Below, in pieces: positions 1-6,710 of a stretch of DNA of 7,990 bases. The notes beneath the pieces are model-generated. The model ran no database searches. It worked only from the letters and a program-made list of their open reading frames with translations, and was not told where the DNA came from. Position 1 is the stretch's first letter. Each line of letters starts with the position of its first letter. A program made the translations under genes and the position numbers. Origin of the DNA: Deltaproteobacteria bacterium (GTDB lineage: Bacteria > Desulfobacterota > Dissulfuribacteria > Dissulfuribacterales > UBA3076); NCBI GenBank assembly GCA_030605675.1, contig JAUWHV010000128.1:1-7990 (forward strand). The letters run 5' to 3'.

Positions 1-1
1 C

Positions 2-1333
2 AAGGTCCAGGACAAATTGGAGCTTGATTTTGATATCCTGTGGGTGGAAGGAGAGATATCAAACCTTCGACAGCCTTCATCAGGCCATTACTATTTCACC
101 TTGAAGGATAATCGGTCCCAGATCAAGGCTGTGCTGTTCAAGTCCCAGGCTGCACGCCTTCCTTTTGATCCGGAGGACGGCCAGTACGTGATCTGTTTCG
201 GGAGGCTCAATATCTATACCGGCAGGGGCGATCTCCAATTGGTGGTGGAAACCGTTGAACCTAAGGGAGAGGGGGCCCTTCAACTGGCCTTTGAACAGCT
301 AACGGCCCGCCTGGCAAAAGAGGGGCTGTTTTCTTCTGAGTACAAGCTGCCGCTTCCACTGCTTCCACAAAGGGTCTTTGTCATCACATCTCCTACCGGC
401 GCGGCAATCCATGACTTTATCCGGAATGCCAGGGAACGCTATCCAGGGGCAAGCATCGTACTCTGCCCGGCAAGTGTTCAGGGAGAAGGGGCTTCCGGAG
501 AAATAATTGATGCCCTGAGAATTGCCCAACATGTTGCTGAGGAAGGTGATGTCATACTGCTCACTCGAGGAGGTGGCTCGCTTGAGGATCTCTGGGCCTT
601 CAACGATGAGACCCTGGCCCGGGAGATTTTTAGTTGTACCATACCTGTTGTCTCGGCAGTAGGCCATGAGGTCGATTTCACGATTTCAGACTTTGTGGCG
701 GATCACAGGGCCGCCACCCCCACTGCAGCGGCACAGCTCCTTTTTCCCCGCAGGGAAGAGCTGATGGACAAGGTCGCAATCCTTATCAGAAGAATGATCC
801 TTTCAAGTCACAACAGGTTAAAAATCAATCAACAGGCGGTTCAATTACTCCGTCATCAACTCAAGGATCCCAAAAGAAAACTTGTGGAGCAAAGACTTCG
901 TCAGGACGATCTTAATGCCAGGCTGTTGAGAGTCATGCAAGAAAAGATCGTTTCCCGGTCCCGGGGATATCTAAACCTGCGTGAAAGGCTCGTGGTACAC
1001 GAACCGGGAAGACAGCTTGCCCTGGCCAAAGCCGAATCCTGCTCTCTGTCGAGGCGTTTGGTCCGGGCCGGATCGGTCTCTATTGAGAGGAGACGCCAAT
1101 CCTTTGCTACATTGTCCGGAAAACTAAACGCAGTAAGCCCGCTTGCAGTCCTTGCCAGGGGCTACAGCCTGGTTTACCGGATATCCGGAGGGGAACTTAT
1201 AAAACGAGCTGATCAGGTGGCAGAAGGTGAACGTCTCCTGATAAGACCTGAAAATGGTGCTATACTCTGCAAGGTATTGTCCACTGGAAAAAACCAGGAC
1301 AAAGTACTATCTGAAACTAAATTGAGCGATTAG
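2..1333 (+). CDS. xseA: Exodeoxyribonuclease VII large subunit, 5'-truncated by window edge
   Basis: Large, catalytic subunit of exonuclease VII, a cytoplasmic single-strand-specific DNase that works with several copies of the small XseB subunit in repair and mismatch processing. The frame is open from base 2 to a TAG stop, giving 443 visible residues. Aligned by eye with E. coli XseA, about 17 N-terminal residues are missing, so the true start lies upstream. The OB-fold begins at once (VEGEISNLRQPSSGHYYFTL). The nuclease core follows with SPTGAAIHD, TRGGGSLEDLWAFN and SAVGHEVDFTISDFVADHR. These keep the counterparts of E. coli Asp155, Arg205, His238 and Asp241, at about visible residues 138, 189, 222 and 225. 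A long helical region and the conserved C-terminal LAVLARGYS segment are present. No xseB follows; an M23 peptidase gene lies 35 bp downstream. The stop codon is part of a short tandem array. The family assignment is secure. Confidence 0.96.
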   Translation, partial: KVQDKLELDFDILWVEGEISNLRQPSSGHYYFTLKDNRSQIKAVLFKSQAARLPFDPEDGQYVICFGRLNIYTGRGDLQLVVETVEPKGEGALQLAFEQLTARLAKEGLFSSEYKLPLPLLPQRVFVITSPTGAAIHDFIRNARERYPGASIVLCPASVQGEGASGEIIDALRIAQHVAEEGDVILLTRGGGSLEDLWAFNDETLAREIFSCTIPVVSAVGHEVDFTISDFVADHRAATPTAAAQLLFPRREELMDKVAILIRRMILSSHNRLKINQQAVQLLRHQLKDPKRKLVEQRLRQDDLNARLLRVMQEKIVSRSRGYLNLRERLVVHEPGRQLALAKAESCSLSRRLVRAGSVSIERRRQSFATLSGKLNAVSPLAVLARGYSLVYRISGGELIKRADQVAEGERLLIRPENGAILCKVLSTGKNQDKVLSETKLSD

Positions 1334-1357
1334 CTGTTAGCCATTAGCGTTTAGCTT
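1330..1357 (+). repeat. Four tandem 7-bp TTAGCNN units
   Basis: Four exact-phase units begin at 1330, 1337, 1344 and 1351: TTAGCTG, TTAGCCA, TTAGCGT and TTAGCTT. The TAG stop of xseA (1331-1333) lies inside the first unit. The array fills most of the 35-bp gap before the M23 peptidase gene. It does not form an obvious terminator hairpin and has no T-tract. It looks like one of three different short-period satellites placed in the spacers of this window. Confidence 0.75.
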
Positions 1358-1368
1358 TGAAAATTTAG

Positions 1369-2271
1369 ATGATACCAATAAAACAAAGATTTCTCTCATA
1401 CCTGCTCATGTTTTTTATGACGTGTTTTTTTTCCATCTGGAGCTGCAACCTGGAGGTAGAGGCTGGATCGTATCCGGTTTTGGTAAGTATTGAACCTGAC
1501 AAGATTCCTCTGGGAGGCATCGCACTGGCCACCATAAAAATAAATGACAAAATAAAACTCCTTGATGTCAAGTTTCTTGGGAAAAAAATCCCATACCACC
1601 TTGACCCGTCCAGCCGGGATTACTTTGTACTCATTGGAGCAGGTCTTGATTGTAAGCCCGGAACCCATATCCTGACTGTCAAATGGCAGGGGCCTGATGG
1701 CCCTGACCTTTATTCCCACGAAGTCCGGGTAATGGCAAGAACCTTCCCGGAAGAACGTCTTTCCGTACCGGAGCGCATGGTGGAATTTCCCCCAAAAATC
1801 CTGGAACGAGTGCTAAACGATCAAAAAGCCGTAAAAGAAACATGTGACAAGATTTCAAATAATCTTTACTGGAAAAGGCCTTTTATTTGGCCTGTTAATT
1901 CCAAAATTCTCAGTCAATTTGGATTCAGGCGGATATTCAATAATAAGCCCAGAAGCCCTCACTCAGGAGTGGATTTAAGGGCCCCTGAAGGCACTCCTAT
2001 CCTCGCCTCCAATTATGGAAAAGTAGCCATGGCCAGAGACTGTTATCTAAGCGGAAAGACTGTTATCCTTGATCATGGCAAAGGCCTTTACACCCTTTAT
2101 GCGCACCTTGTCAGTTATAAAGTCAGCGAGGGACAAGAAGTGGAACGAGGCCGGGTTGTTGGTCTTGCCGGGTCCACCGGACGGGCCACCGGGCCGCATC
2201 TCCACTGGGGAGTGAGCCTCCTGGGCAAGAGACTTGATCCTGCAGAACTGATGGCCTTGCTTGGCACCTGA
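1369..2271 (+). CDS. Exported M23 family metallopeptidase (peptidoglycan endopeptidase type)
   Basis: Predicted exported zinc endopeptidase of the lysostaphin/LytM type, likely acting on peptidoglycan cross-links in the periplasm. The 300-residue product begins with a signal peptide: K5 and R7, then a hydrophobic core at about residues 9-25. The start at 1369 is preferred because the next ATG (codon 14) would lose the positive n-region, although no Shine-Dalgarno is evident. Residues 35-125 look like a beta-rich, Ig-like domain (LIGAGLDCKPGTH), followed by a charged linker. The M23 domain spans about 175-295. Zinc ligands are His198 and Asp202 (HSGVD) and His279 (HLHW). Catalytic histidines are His246 (YAHL) and His277. 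All are intact, so it should be active rather than a degenerate EnvC/NlpD-like activator. Cys26 could suggest a lipoprotein, but IWSC is a poor lipobox. Probably co-transcribed with xseA. Confidence 0.9.
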   Translation: MIPIKQRFLSYLLMFFMTCFFSIWSCNLEVEAGSYPVLVSIEPDKIPLGGIALATIKINDKIKLLDVKFLGKKIPYHLDPSSRDYFVLIGAGLDCKPGTHILTVKWQGPDGPDLYSHEVRVMARTFPEERLSVPERMVEFPPKILERVLNDQKAVKETCDKISNNLYWKRPFIWPVNSKILSQFGFRRIFNNKPRSPHSGVDLRAPEGTPILASNYGKVAMARDCYLSGKTVILDHGKGLYTLYAHLVSYKVSEGQEVERGRVVGLAGSTGRATGPHLHWGVSLLGKRLDPAELMALLGT

Positions 2272-2280
2272 GTCGTAACC

Positions 2281-2349
2281 GTTCAAAGGTTCAAAGGTTC
2301 AGAGGTTCAGGGTTGAAAGGTTCAGGGGTTCAAATGTTCAAGGTTCGCC
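2281..2349 (+). repeat. Degenerate 8-bp GGTTCARR tandem array in spacer upstream of mazG
   Basis: About nine units of period 7-8 run without interruption: GTTCAAA, GGTTCAAA, GGTTCAGA, GGTTCAGG, GTTGAAA, GGTTCAGG, GGTTCAAA, TGTTCAA and GGTTCGCC. Inverted copies of the motif occur downstream at 2355-2362 and 2389-2401. There is no ORF or spacer/repeat structure like CRISPR. The array occupies about half of the 166-bp gap between the M23 gene and mazG. Confidence 0.8.
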
Positions 2350-2401
2350 GAAAGCTTGAACCGTTGATTCGTGAGTTCTGAATGGAGGCAACCCTGAACC
2401 T
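2303..2401 (+). repeat. 13-bp perfect inverted repeat bracketing the GGTTC region, with an inner hairpin
   Basis: AGGTTCAGGGTTG at 2303-2315 is the exact reverse complement of CAACCCTGAACCT at 2389-2401. Nested inside is a 7-bp stem, GTTCAAG at 2336-2342 with CTTGAAC at 2355-2361, around a 12-nt loop. If transcribed, this leader could fold extensively just ahead of the mazG ribosome binding site. No T-tract follows either stem, so a Rho-independent terminator is not supported. Confidence 0.6.
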
Positions 2402-2427
2402 GTGAACACATATGACTGTTGATTTTT

Positions 2428-2431
2428 GGAG
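2428..2431 (+). promoter_or_regulatory. Ribosome binding site deciding the mazG start
   Basis: GGAG sits 6 nt before the ATG at 2438. It overlaps an upstream in-frame TTG (2426), which has no Shine-Dalgarno of its own. This favours the ATG start, MADKISSSN. Confidence 0.6.
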
Positions 2432-2437
2432 TATTCC

Positions 2438-3241
2438 ATGGCGGACAAGATAAGTTCTTCGAACACAGAAAAGGCGTTTTCAGAACTCAGGTCGATTGTG
2501 GCTCGCCTCAGGGCACCTGATGGATGTCCCTGGGACAGGGAACAGACCCCTTCTTCTGTGAAAAAATATATCCTGGAGGAGGCCTATGAGCTGTCAGAGG
2601 CTATTGACGAGAAAGACCCGAAGCCTGTAGCAGAGGAATTGGGCGACCTCTTTTTCATGATGCTTCTGCTCGCGAACATATACGAAGAGGCTGATATGTC
2701 TTTTCTTGATCAGGCCTTTGCGAGCATAGGCCAAAAGATGATCAGACGCCATCCCCACATATTCGGGGATGTGAAGGTTAACAGCATAAAAGAGGTCGCA
2801 GCCAACTGGCAGGCAATAAAGGCCGGAGAGGCCGAAGAAAAGGGAGAAAAACACAGTGTCCTGGGACACCTGCCCAAATCATTGCCCGCGCTTCAAAGGG
2901 CTTTTCGAGTTGGAGAAAGGGCCTCCAGGGTAAGCTTTGACTGGATCAAGGCAGAGGATGTCTGGGCAAAAATAGCAGAAGAAGAACAGGAGCTCAGAGA
3001 GGCCATTAAGACCAAATCCAAAGAAAATATTGAGCATGAAATAGGAGATCTCCTGTTCACTGTTGTCAACATGGCCCGGCTGCTGGAAATCAACCCGGAA
3101 GATGCGCTTCAAAAAACCAATAGCAGGTTTGTAACACGTTTTCATATCATGGAGGACATCATCAGATCACAGGGAAATGAACTCGCCAAGTGCTCTATTG
3201 AAGAAATGGATGAGGCCTGGTCTGAGGCAAAAAAGCTGTAA
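2438..3241 (+). CDS. mazG: Nucleoside triphosphate pyrophosphohydrolase MazG
   Basis: Cytoplasmic enzyme that hydrolyses (d)NTPs to NMP and pyrophosphate. In the family it is linked to nucleotide-pool sanitation and, in E. coli, to ppGpp-related stress responses. The 267-residue product matches the usual two-domain length of about 260-270. The N-terminal MazG domain shows the family signature LRAPDGCPWDREQT (residues 25-38), then the metal-binding helices: EEAYE at 47-51 and EELGD, with Glu67 and Asp70. The C-terminal domain repeats the pattern with EEEQE at 181-185 and EHEIGD, with Glu201 and Asp204, so both acidic sites look intact. The central HPHIFGD segment (about 105-111) is also typical. 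The ATG at 2438 is chosen for its GGAG site; a TTG four codons upstream is the alternative. It stands apart from both neighbours, separated by repeat-rich spacers of 166 and 227 bp, so it may be transcribed alone. Confidence 0.96.
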   Translation: MADKISSSNTEKAFSELRSIVARLRAPDGCPWDREQTPSSVKKYILEEAYELSEAIDEKDPKPVAEELGDLFFMMLLLANIYEEADMSFLDQAFASIGQKMIRRHPHIFGDVKVNSIKEVAANWQAIKAGEAEEKGEKHSVLGHLPKSLPALQRAFRVGERASRVSFDWIKAEDVWAKIAEEEQELREAIKTKSKENIEHEIGDLLFTVVNMARLLEINPEDALQKTNSRFVTRFHIMEDIIRSQGNELAKCSIEEMDEAWSEAKKL

Positions 3242-3259
3242 TTAAATTTGTAACTATTC

Positions 3260-3359
3260 AGGTGAATAGACTGAAGGTAGAAGGCTAATAGGGACAAATC
3301 ATGCGTGATCACATCCTTAGGTGGATAGGCTAAAGACTGAAGACTGTTAGGGACGAAAC
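3260..3359 (+). repeat. Imperfect 41-bp direct duplication inside the intergenic element
   Basis: Segments 3260-3300 and 3319-3359 align without gaps at about 30 of 41 positions. Both open with AGGTG(A/G)ATAG(A/G)CT and both contain TAGGGAC near the end. The two copies lie head to tail, 59 bp apart. This suggests the element grew by internal duplication. Confidence 0.5.
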
Positions 3360-3393
3360 TTAGGGCGTTTGAGCGTTGCAAAATGCTTGAAAT

Positions 3394-3421
3394 CCTTCAG
3401 CCTTCAGCCTTCAACCTTCAA
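3394..3421 (+). repeat. Four tandem 7-bp CCTTCAR units
   Basis: Units CCTTCAG, CCTTCAG, CCTTCAA and CCTTCAA start at 3394, 3401, 3408 and 3415, with no interruption. The complementary form (GAAGGYT-like) appears in the left arm at 3272-3286. The array forms the inner part of the right arm of the 3250-3434 element. Confidence 0.75.
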
Positions 3422-3468
3422 CCTGAATAGTTACTTAAATTCAAAATCAACTGGTTCTGAATCCGCAT

Positions 3469-5592
3469 ATGACAGGATACAAAGGCTTTTCCCGCAAAAA
3501 GAAATTCTGGGTCTGCCTCCTCGCCCTGGGGACTTCTTCCGTATCGGTTCAGCTTATAATGATCCGGGAGGTCATGTCCACCTTTGGAGGCAATGAGTTG
3601 GTCATAGGCCTCGTGCTTGGGGTATGGCTCCTGTTTACAGGTCTTGGCAGTGCCCTTGGCGTGCCCATAGCCAAAAGGGTAAGGCCGGAAAGGGCGCTTT
3701 TTGCAGGTCATATCCTGGTTGGAGTGTTACCTTTTTTCCAGATTGCGGCTGCACGAGCCCTCCCGCTCCTCTGGGTACGGGGCGAAATGCTTGGCCTTAC
3801 TTCGGCCATTTTTTCAAGCACCTTGATCCTTATCCCCTACTGTCTCGTCGCAGGCGGGATGTTACCCATAGCAGGGGCACTGCTCAAGGGTAAGCATACT
3901 ACGAGCAGGGTGTATATTGCCGACACACTGGGAGATATTGCCGGCGGGCTCCTGTTCAGCCTCGTCCTTGTTTACACCCTCTCCCACTGGGATAGCCTGG
4001 TGGTCCTCGGGCTGCTGAACCTGCTTGCCGGTGCCATGATGACCTCATATGCAGGCCTTCCGGTACTGGCTCTGCTGGGGCTCGGCATACTGGCAGCCAG
4101 GCCTCTTGATCCGTCCACGCTTTCGTTCCGCTTCCCCGGTCAAGAACTGATCGTACATAAGAACACACCCTTTGCACAACTTACGATCTCTAAGACCGGC
4201 GAGCAGATCAATGTCTTGCAGGACGCAATCCCTTTGTATTCAACCGGCGACCTTGATATGGAGTCTGTGGCCCATCTCCCGCTCTGTCAGCTTGAACAAG
4301 GGGCCAATGTCCTTTTAATCGCAGGAGGGGTCTTTGGAACCATTGAGGAAATTGTCAAACACAAACCGAAGCACATAGATTATGTCGAGCTTGATCCTGC
4401 TATTCTTGAACTGGATAAGCTGATTGACAAGGGCCTTTCCTATCCCTTTGTCCAGGTACATGTTGGTGATGGACGCCTCTTTGTAAAGCAGGCAGAAACA
4501 AAATACAATGCTGTTATTGTAGACCTTCCGGACCCGGAAAACGCGCAGCTCAACCGTTTCTACAGCCAGGAATTTTTTCATGAGGTAAAATCGATTCTCA
4601 CAGATAACGGGATACTTGCGTTCACCCTTGTGGGTGCTGAAAATTATCTTGAAGAAAAGGGGCTGGCTGTAAATCGGTCAGTTTATGCTGCCCTGAAAAC
4701 TACCTTCAAGCATGTTTTGGTCTTTCCCGGAATTACCCATTATTACCTGGCTTCCGATGCGCCTTTGACGACCGATATTGCAGGGGTGCTGGCCAGGCGC
4801 AAGATCGTGACAAAACGCCTCGTGGATTATGAACTGCCCAGCATGACAGACCCATTCCGTCTGGACATTCTCAGTCGTCTTCTTACTGAAAAAAAGGTCT
4901 CACCAAACAGGGACCTCTCTCCCTCTGCCTTCGGGCACCTTCTGGACATGTGGATGAAGAAATCCGAGAGCCCAAAGACGCTTCAATACATCATGTTTGT
5001 GTCGATCCTGGCATTTGCGGTCCTTGTATGCCGCAGGGATATGCTCCGTTTCACTATTATGACCTCCGGATATGCAGGCATGGCATTTGAATTATCCCTT
5101 CTCCTCCTGTTTCAGGTCATATACGGCTATGTATACCTGCGAATCTGTATCTTTATAACCCTTTTTATGATAGGATCCGCCCTGGGTGCCTTTGTATCCG
5201 GAAGAATAAAAAAGGACACTCTTTGGCAGGTACTTGCCACTGAATCGGCCCTTATTGCACTGGCTGCGCTGGCCTGCGTGGCGACCCTTGCCGGGGTTGG
5301 TGCAAAGAGCCAGTTTTCTTTGTTTGCCATGCAGTATATGGTGATTCCATCTCTGATCTTTCTTGTAGCTGCTGCAGCCGGGTGTCAATTTTCCGCTGTA
5401 TCTCGCATGGCCCGGGGCACAGGGGCGGAGATTACAGGACGCCTTTATATGGCAGACCTTGCGGGTGCAGCCTGCGGTACAATATTGACAGGACTGCTAT
5501 TTCTCCCCAAAATAGGAATCATAGGCGTTATGGTCTCAGTGCTGATAATCAAAGGGCTTAGTCTTGGGTTAAATATATGGCAGAGGAAATGA
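3469..5592 (+). CDS. Polytopic membrane protein with central spermidine-synthase-like domain
   Basis: A 707-residue membrane-fused aminopropyltransferase-like protein. Hydrophobic segments are seen at about 14-36, 44-64, 77-100, 112-138, 150-172, 176-194 and 196-211. A soluble Rossmann-type domain spans about 214-504. Seven more segments lie at about 505-521, 528-550, 552-576, 587-611, 617-640, 658-679 and 681-702. The soluble domain carries a SAM/dcSAM-type loop (VLLIAGGVFG, 281-290), the ribose-binding VELDP (Glu307, Asp309), GDGRLF (333-338) and VDLPDP (Asp352, Asp355), which aligns with the catalytic-Asp region of spermidine synthases. The glycine loop departs from the canonical GGGDGG, and the usual DEFxYHE substrate motif is reduced to DLDMES (261-266), so the substrate may not be putrescine. 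Basic loops at 69-75, 140-147, 521-527, 579-582 and 645-649 suggest the domain faces the periplasm. The stop overlaps the amrS start (ATGA), indicating translational coupling. No clear Shine-Dalgarno precedes the ATG; the basic N-terminus (KGFSRKKK) supports this start. Confidence 0.85.
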   Translation: MTGYKGFSRKKKFWVCLLALGTSSVSVQLIMIREVMSTFGGNELVIGLVLGVWLLFTGLGSALGVPIAKRVRPERALFAGHILVGVLPFFQIAAARALPLLWVRGEMLGLTSAIFSSTLILIPYCLVAGGMLPIAGALLKGKHTTSRVYIADTLGDIAGGLLFSLVLVYTLSHWDSLVVLGLLNLLAGAMMTSYAGLPVLALLGLGILAARPLDPSTLSFRFPGQELIVHKNTPFAQLTISKTGEQINVLQDAIPLYSTGDLDMESVAHLPLCQLEQGANVLLIAGGVFGTIEEIVKHKPKHIDYVELDPAILELDKLIDKGLSYPFVQVHVGDGRLFVKQAETKYNAVIVDLPDPENAQLNRFYSQEFFHEVKSILTDNGILAFTLVGAENYLEEKGLAVNRSVYAALKTTFKHVLVFPGITHYYLASDAPLTTDIAGVLARRKIVTKRLVDYELPSMTDPFRLDILSRLLTEKKVSPNRDLSPSAFGHLLDMWMKKSESPKTLQYIMFVSILAFAVLVCRRDMLRFTIMTSGYAGMAFELSLLLLFQVIYGYVYLRICIFITLFMIGSALGAFVSGRIKKDTLWQVLATESALIALAALACVATLAGVGAKSQFSLFAMQYMVIPSLIFLVAAAAGCQFSAVSRMARGTGAEITGRLYMADLAGAACGTILTGLLFLPKIGIIGVMVSVLIIKGLSLGLNIWQRK

Positions 5593-6710
5593 AAACAACC
5601 CGCAGACATTTCATAAAGACAGCCTTTTGTGCAACCTGTGGCACTTTGCTGTTTCCATGGGAGTGTGCATGGGCCAAAGACCATTTTTCTTCAACAGATC
5701 CCCATGTAAAGGAAGCATATTTCTATAAACAGCTCGCCAATGGCACGGTCCAGTGCAGCACATGCCCCCATGAATGTGTGGTTCTGCCCGGCAACCGCGG
5801 AAGGTGTCGCACAAAAGTCAACATCGAGGGAAAACTCTTTTCCATCTCTTATGGTAACCCTTGCGTGGTGCATGTTGATCCGGTTGAGAAAAAGCCGCTT
5901 CTGCATTTTTACCCAGGGAGCAAGGCATTTTCTCTCGCAGTAGCCGGTTGCAATTTTCGCTGCCTGAACTGCCAGAACTGGGAGATATCTCAAACCAGTC
6001 CGGACAAGACCCGTAATTACAACCTGCCCCCTGAGGAGGTCGTCCTGGGGGCCTCGCAATACAAATGCAAGAGCATTGCCTATACATACGCCGAGGCCAC
6101 AACTTTTTATGAATATATGGTCGATATTTCCACAAAGGCGAAAGGGGTGGGGATTAAGAATGTCTGGGTGAGCGCTGCATATATTAACCAGGCCGCCCTG
6201 AACAGGCTGTGTGATGTGATCGACGCAGCCAGTGTCAATCTGAAGAGCTTCTCAGACAAGATCTACTGGGATCTGAACGGCGGGCATCTTGAACCGGTCC
6301 TTGAGACCTTCAAGACCCTGCACCGGCGAGGCATCTGGATGGAGATTATCAACCTGGTTATTCCGACCTATACGGACAACATGGAAATGATTAAAAAGAT
6401 GTGCGGGTGGATTGTGGATAATCTCGGACCTGGATATCCCCTTCATTTTTCGCGGTTTTACCCACAGTATAAGCTTGTCCATCTGCCACCTACACCTGTA
6501 GAGGTCTTGGAACAGGCCAGAGAGGTGGCCTTAAAGCAGGGGCTGCATTACGTTTACATTGGCAATGTGCCCGGTGGATGTGACAAGACTGTTTGCCCTG
6601 GTTGCAAGCGTACGGTGATTCAAAGAAGGGGCTACACTCTACTGGAAAACCATGTGGAACACGGAAAATGCAAGTTCTGCAAAACCTCAATCAGTGGCCG
6701 GTGGGATTAA
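5589..6710 (+). CDS. amrS: AmmeMemoRadiSam system radical SAM enzyme with Tat signal peptide
   Basis: Radical SAM protein of the AmmeMemoRadiSam system, related to PflA-type activases; the substrate is unknown to me. From the ATG at 5589 it has 373 residues. The N-terminus MKTTRRHFIK followed by a hydrophobic stretch and AWA (27-29) is a twin-arginine signal with a signal-peptidase site. The [4Fe-4S] motif is CNFRCLNC (Cys121, 125, 128). Extra cysteines lie before it (56, 59, 63, 73: CSTCPHEC and GRC) and in a C-terminal zinc-ribbon/rubredoxin-like pair (CPGC 336-339 and CKFC 361-364, plus Cys331), both usual for this family. An ATG at 5577 adds MAEE. I prefer 5589 because it makes an ATGA overlap with the upstream stop and keeps a basic Tat n-region, but GAGG at 5583-5586 lies only 2 nt away, so the start is uncertain. 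The downstream Memo gene overlaps its stop by one base. Confidence 0.93.
   Translation: MKTTRRHFIKTAFCATCGTLLFPWECAWAKDHFSSTDPHVKEAYFYKQLANGTVQCSTCPHECVVLPGNRGRCRTKVNIEGKLFSISYGNPCVVHVDPVEKKPLLHFYPGSKAFSLAVAGCNFRCLNCQNWEISQTSPDKTRNYNLPPEEVVLGASQYKCKSIAYTYAEATTFYEYMVDISTKAKGVGIKNVWVSAAYINQAALNRLCDVIDAASVNLKSFSDKIYWDLNGGHLEPVLETFKTLHRRGIWMEIINLVIPTYTDNMEMIKKMCGWIVDNLGPGYPLHFSRFYPQYKLVHLPPTPVEVLEQAREVALKQGLHYVYIGNVPGGCDKTVCPGCKRTVIQRRGYTLLENHVEHGKCKFCKTSISGRWD

Larger units (their letters stand above)
3250..3434 (+). repeat. 185-bp non-coding element with 14-bp perfect terminal inverted repeats
   Basis: GTAACTATTCAGGT at 3250-3263 is the exact reverse complement of ACCTGAATAGTTAC at 3421-3434. 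Just inside each end a second complementary block exists: TGAAGGTAGAAGGCT at 3272-3286 against the reverse complement of the 3406-3420 region, with one mismatch. The element fills most of the 227-bp gap between mazG and the next gene. It contains no supported ORF and encodes no transposase. It could be a MITE-like or other palindromic intergenic element. No clear target-site duplication is visible: the flanks are AT-rich but not identical. Confidence 0.6.

Noticed and set aside
299..667. 122-codon minus-strand open frame inside xseA
   Set aside because: It is antisense to the most conserved nuclease core of XseA and shows no recognisable motif.
1385..1450. Lipoprotein signal at Cys26 of the M23 protein
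   Set aside because: The preceding residues IWS do not fit the usual lipobox. A standard signal peptide cleaved near residues 32-33 is at least as likely.
2281..2349. CRISPR array
   Set aside because: Units are only 7-8 bp and directly adjacent, with no unique spacers and no cas genes.
2336..2362. Rho-independent terminator after the M23 gene
   Set aside because: The stem is 7 bp and not GC-rich, and no run of T follows it.
2426..2440. TTG start for mazG at 2426
   Set aside because: The TTG overlaps the GGAG site that serves the ATG at 2438, and has no ribosome binding site of its own.
3241..3468. SAM riboswitch or sigma-70 promoter ahead of the membrane protein gene
   Set aside because: I looked because of the SAM-related genes downstream, but found no recognisable riboswitch core and no convincing -35/-10 pair with correct spacing.
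3369..3596. 75-codon + strand open frame starting in the intergenic element
   Set aside because: It begins inside the CCTTCAR repeat region and runs out of frame into the membrane protein gene. It has no domain or ribosome binding site.
5691..6059. 122-codon minus-strand open frame inside amrS
   Set aside because: It is antisense to the cysteine motifs of the radical SAM gene and has no features of its own.
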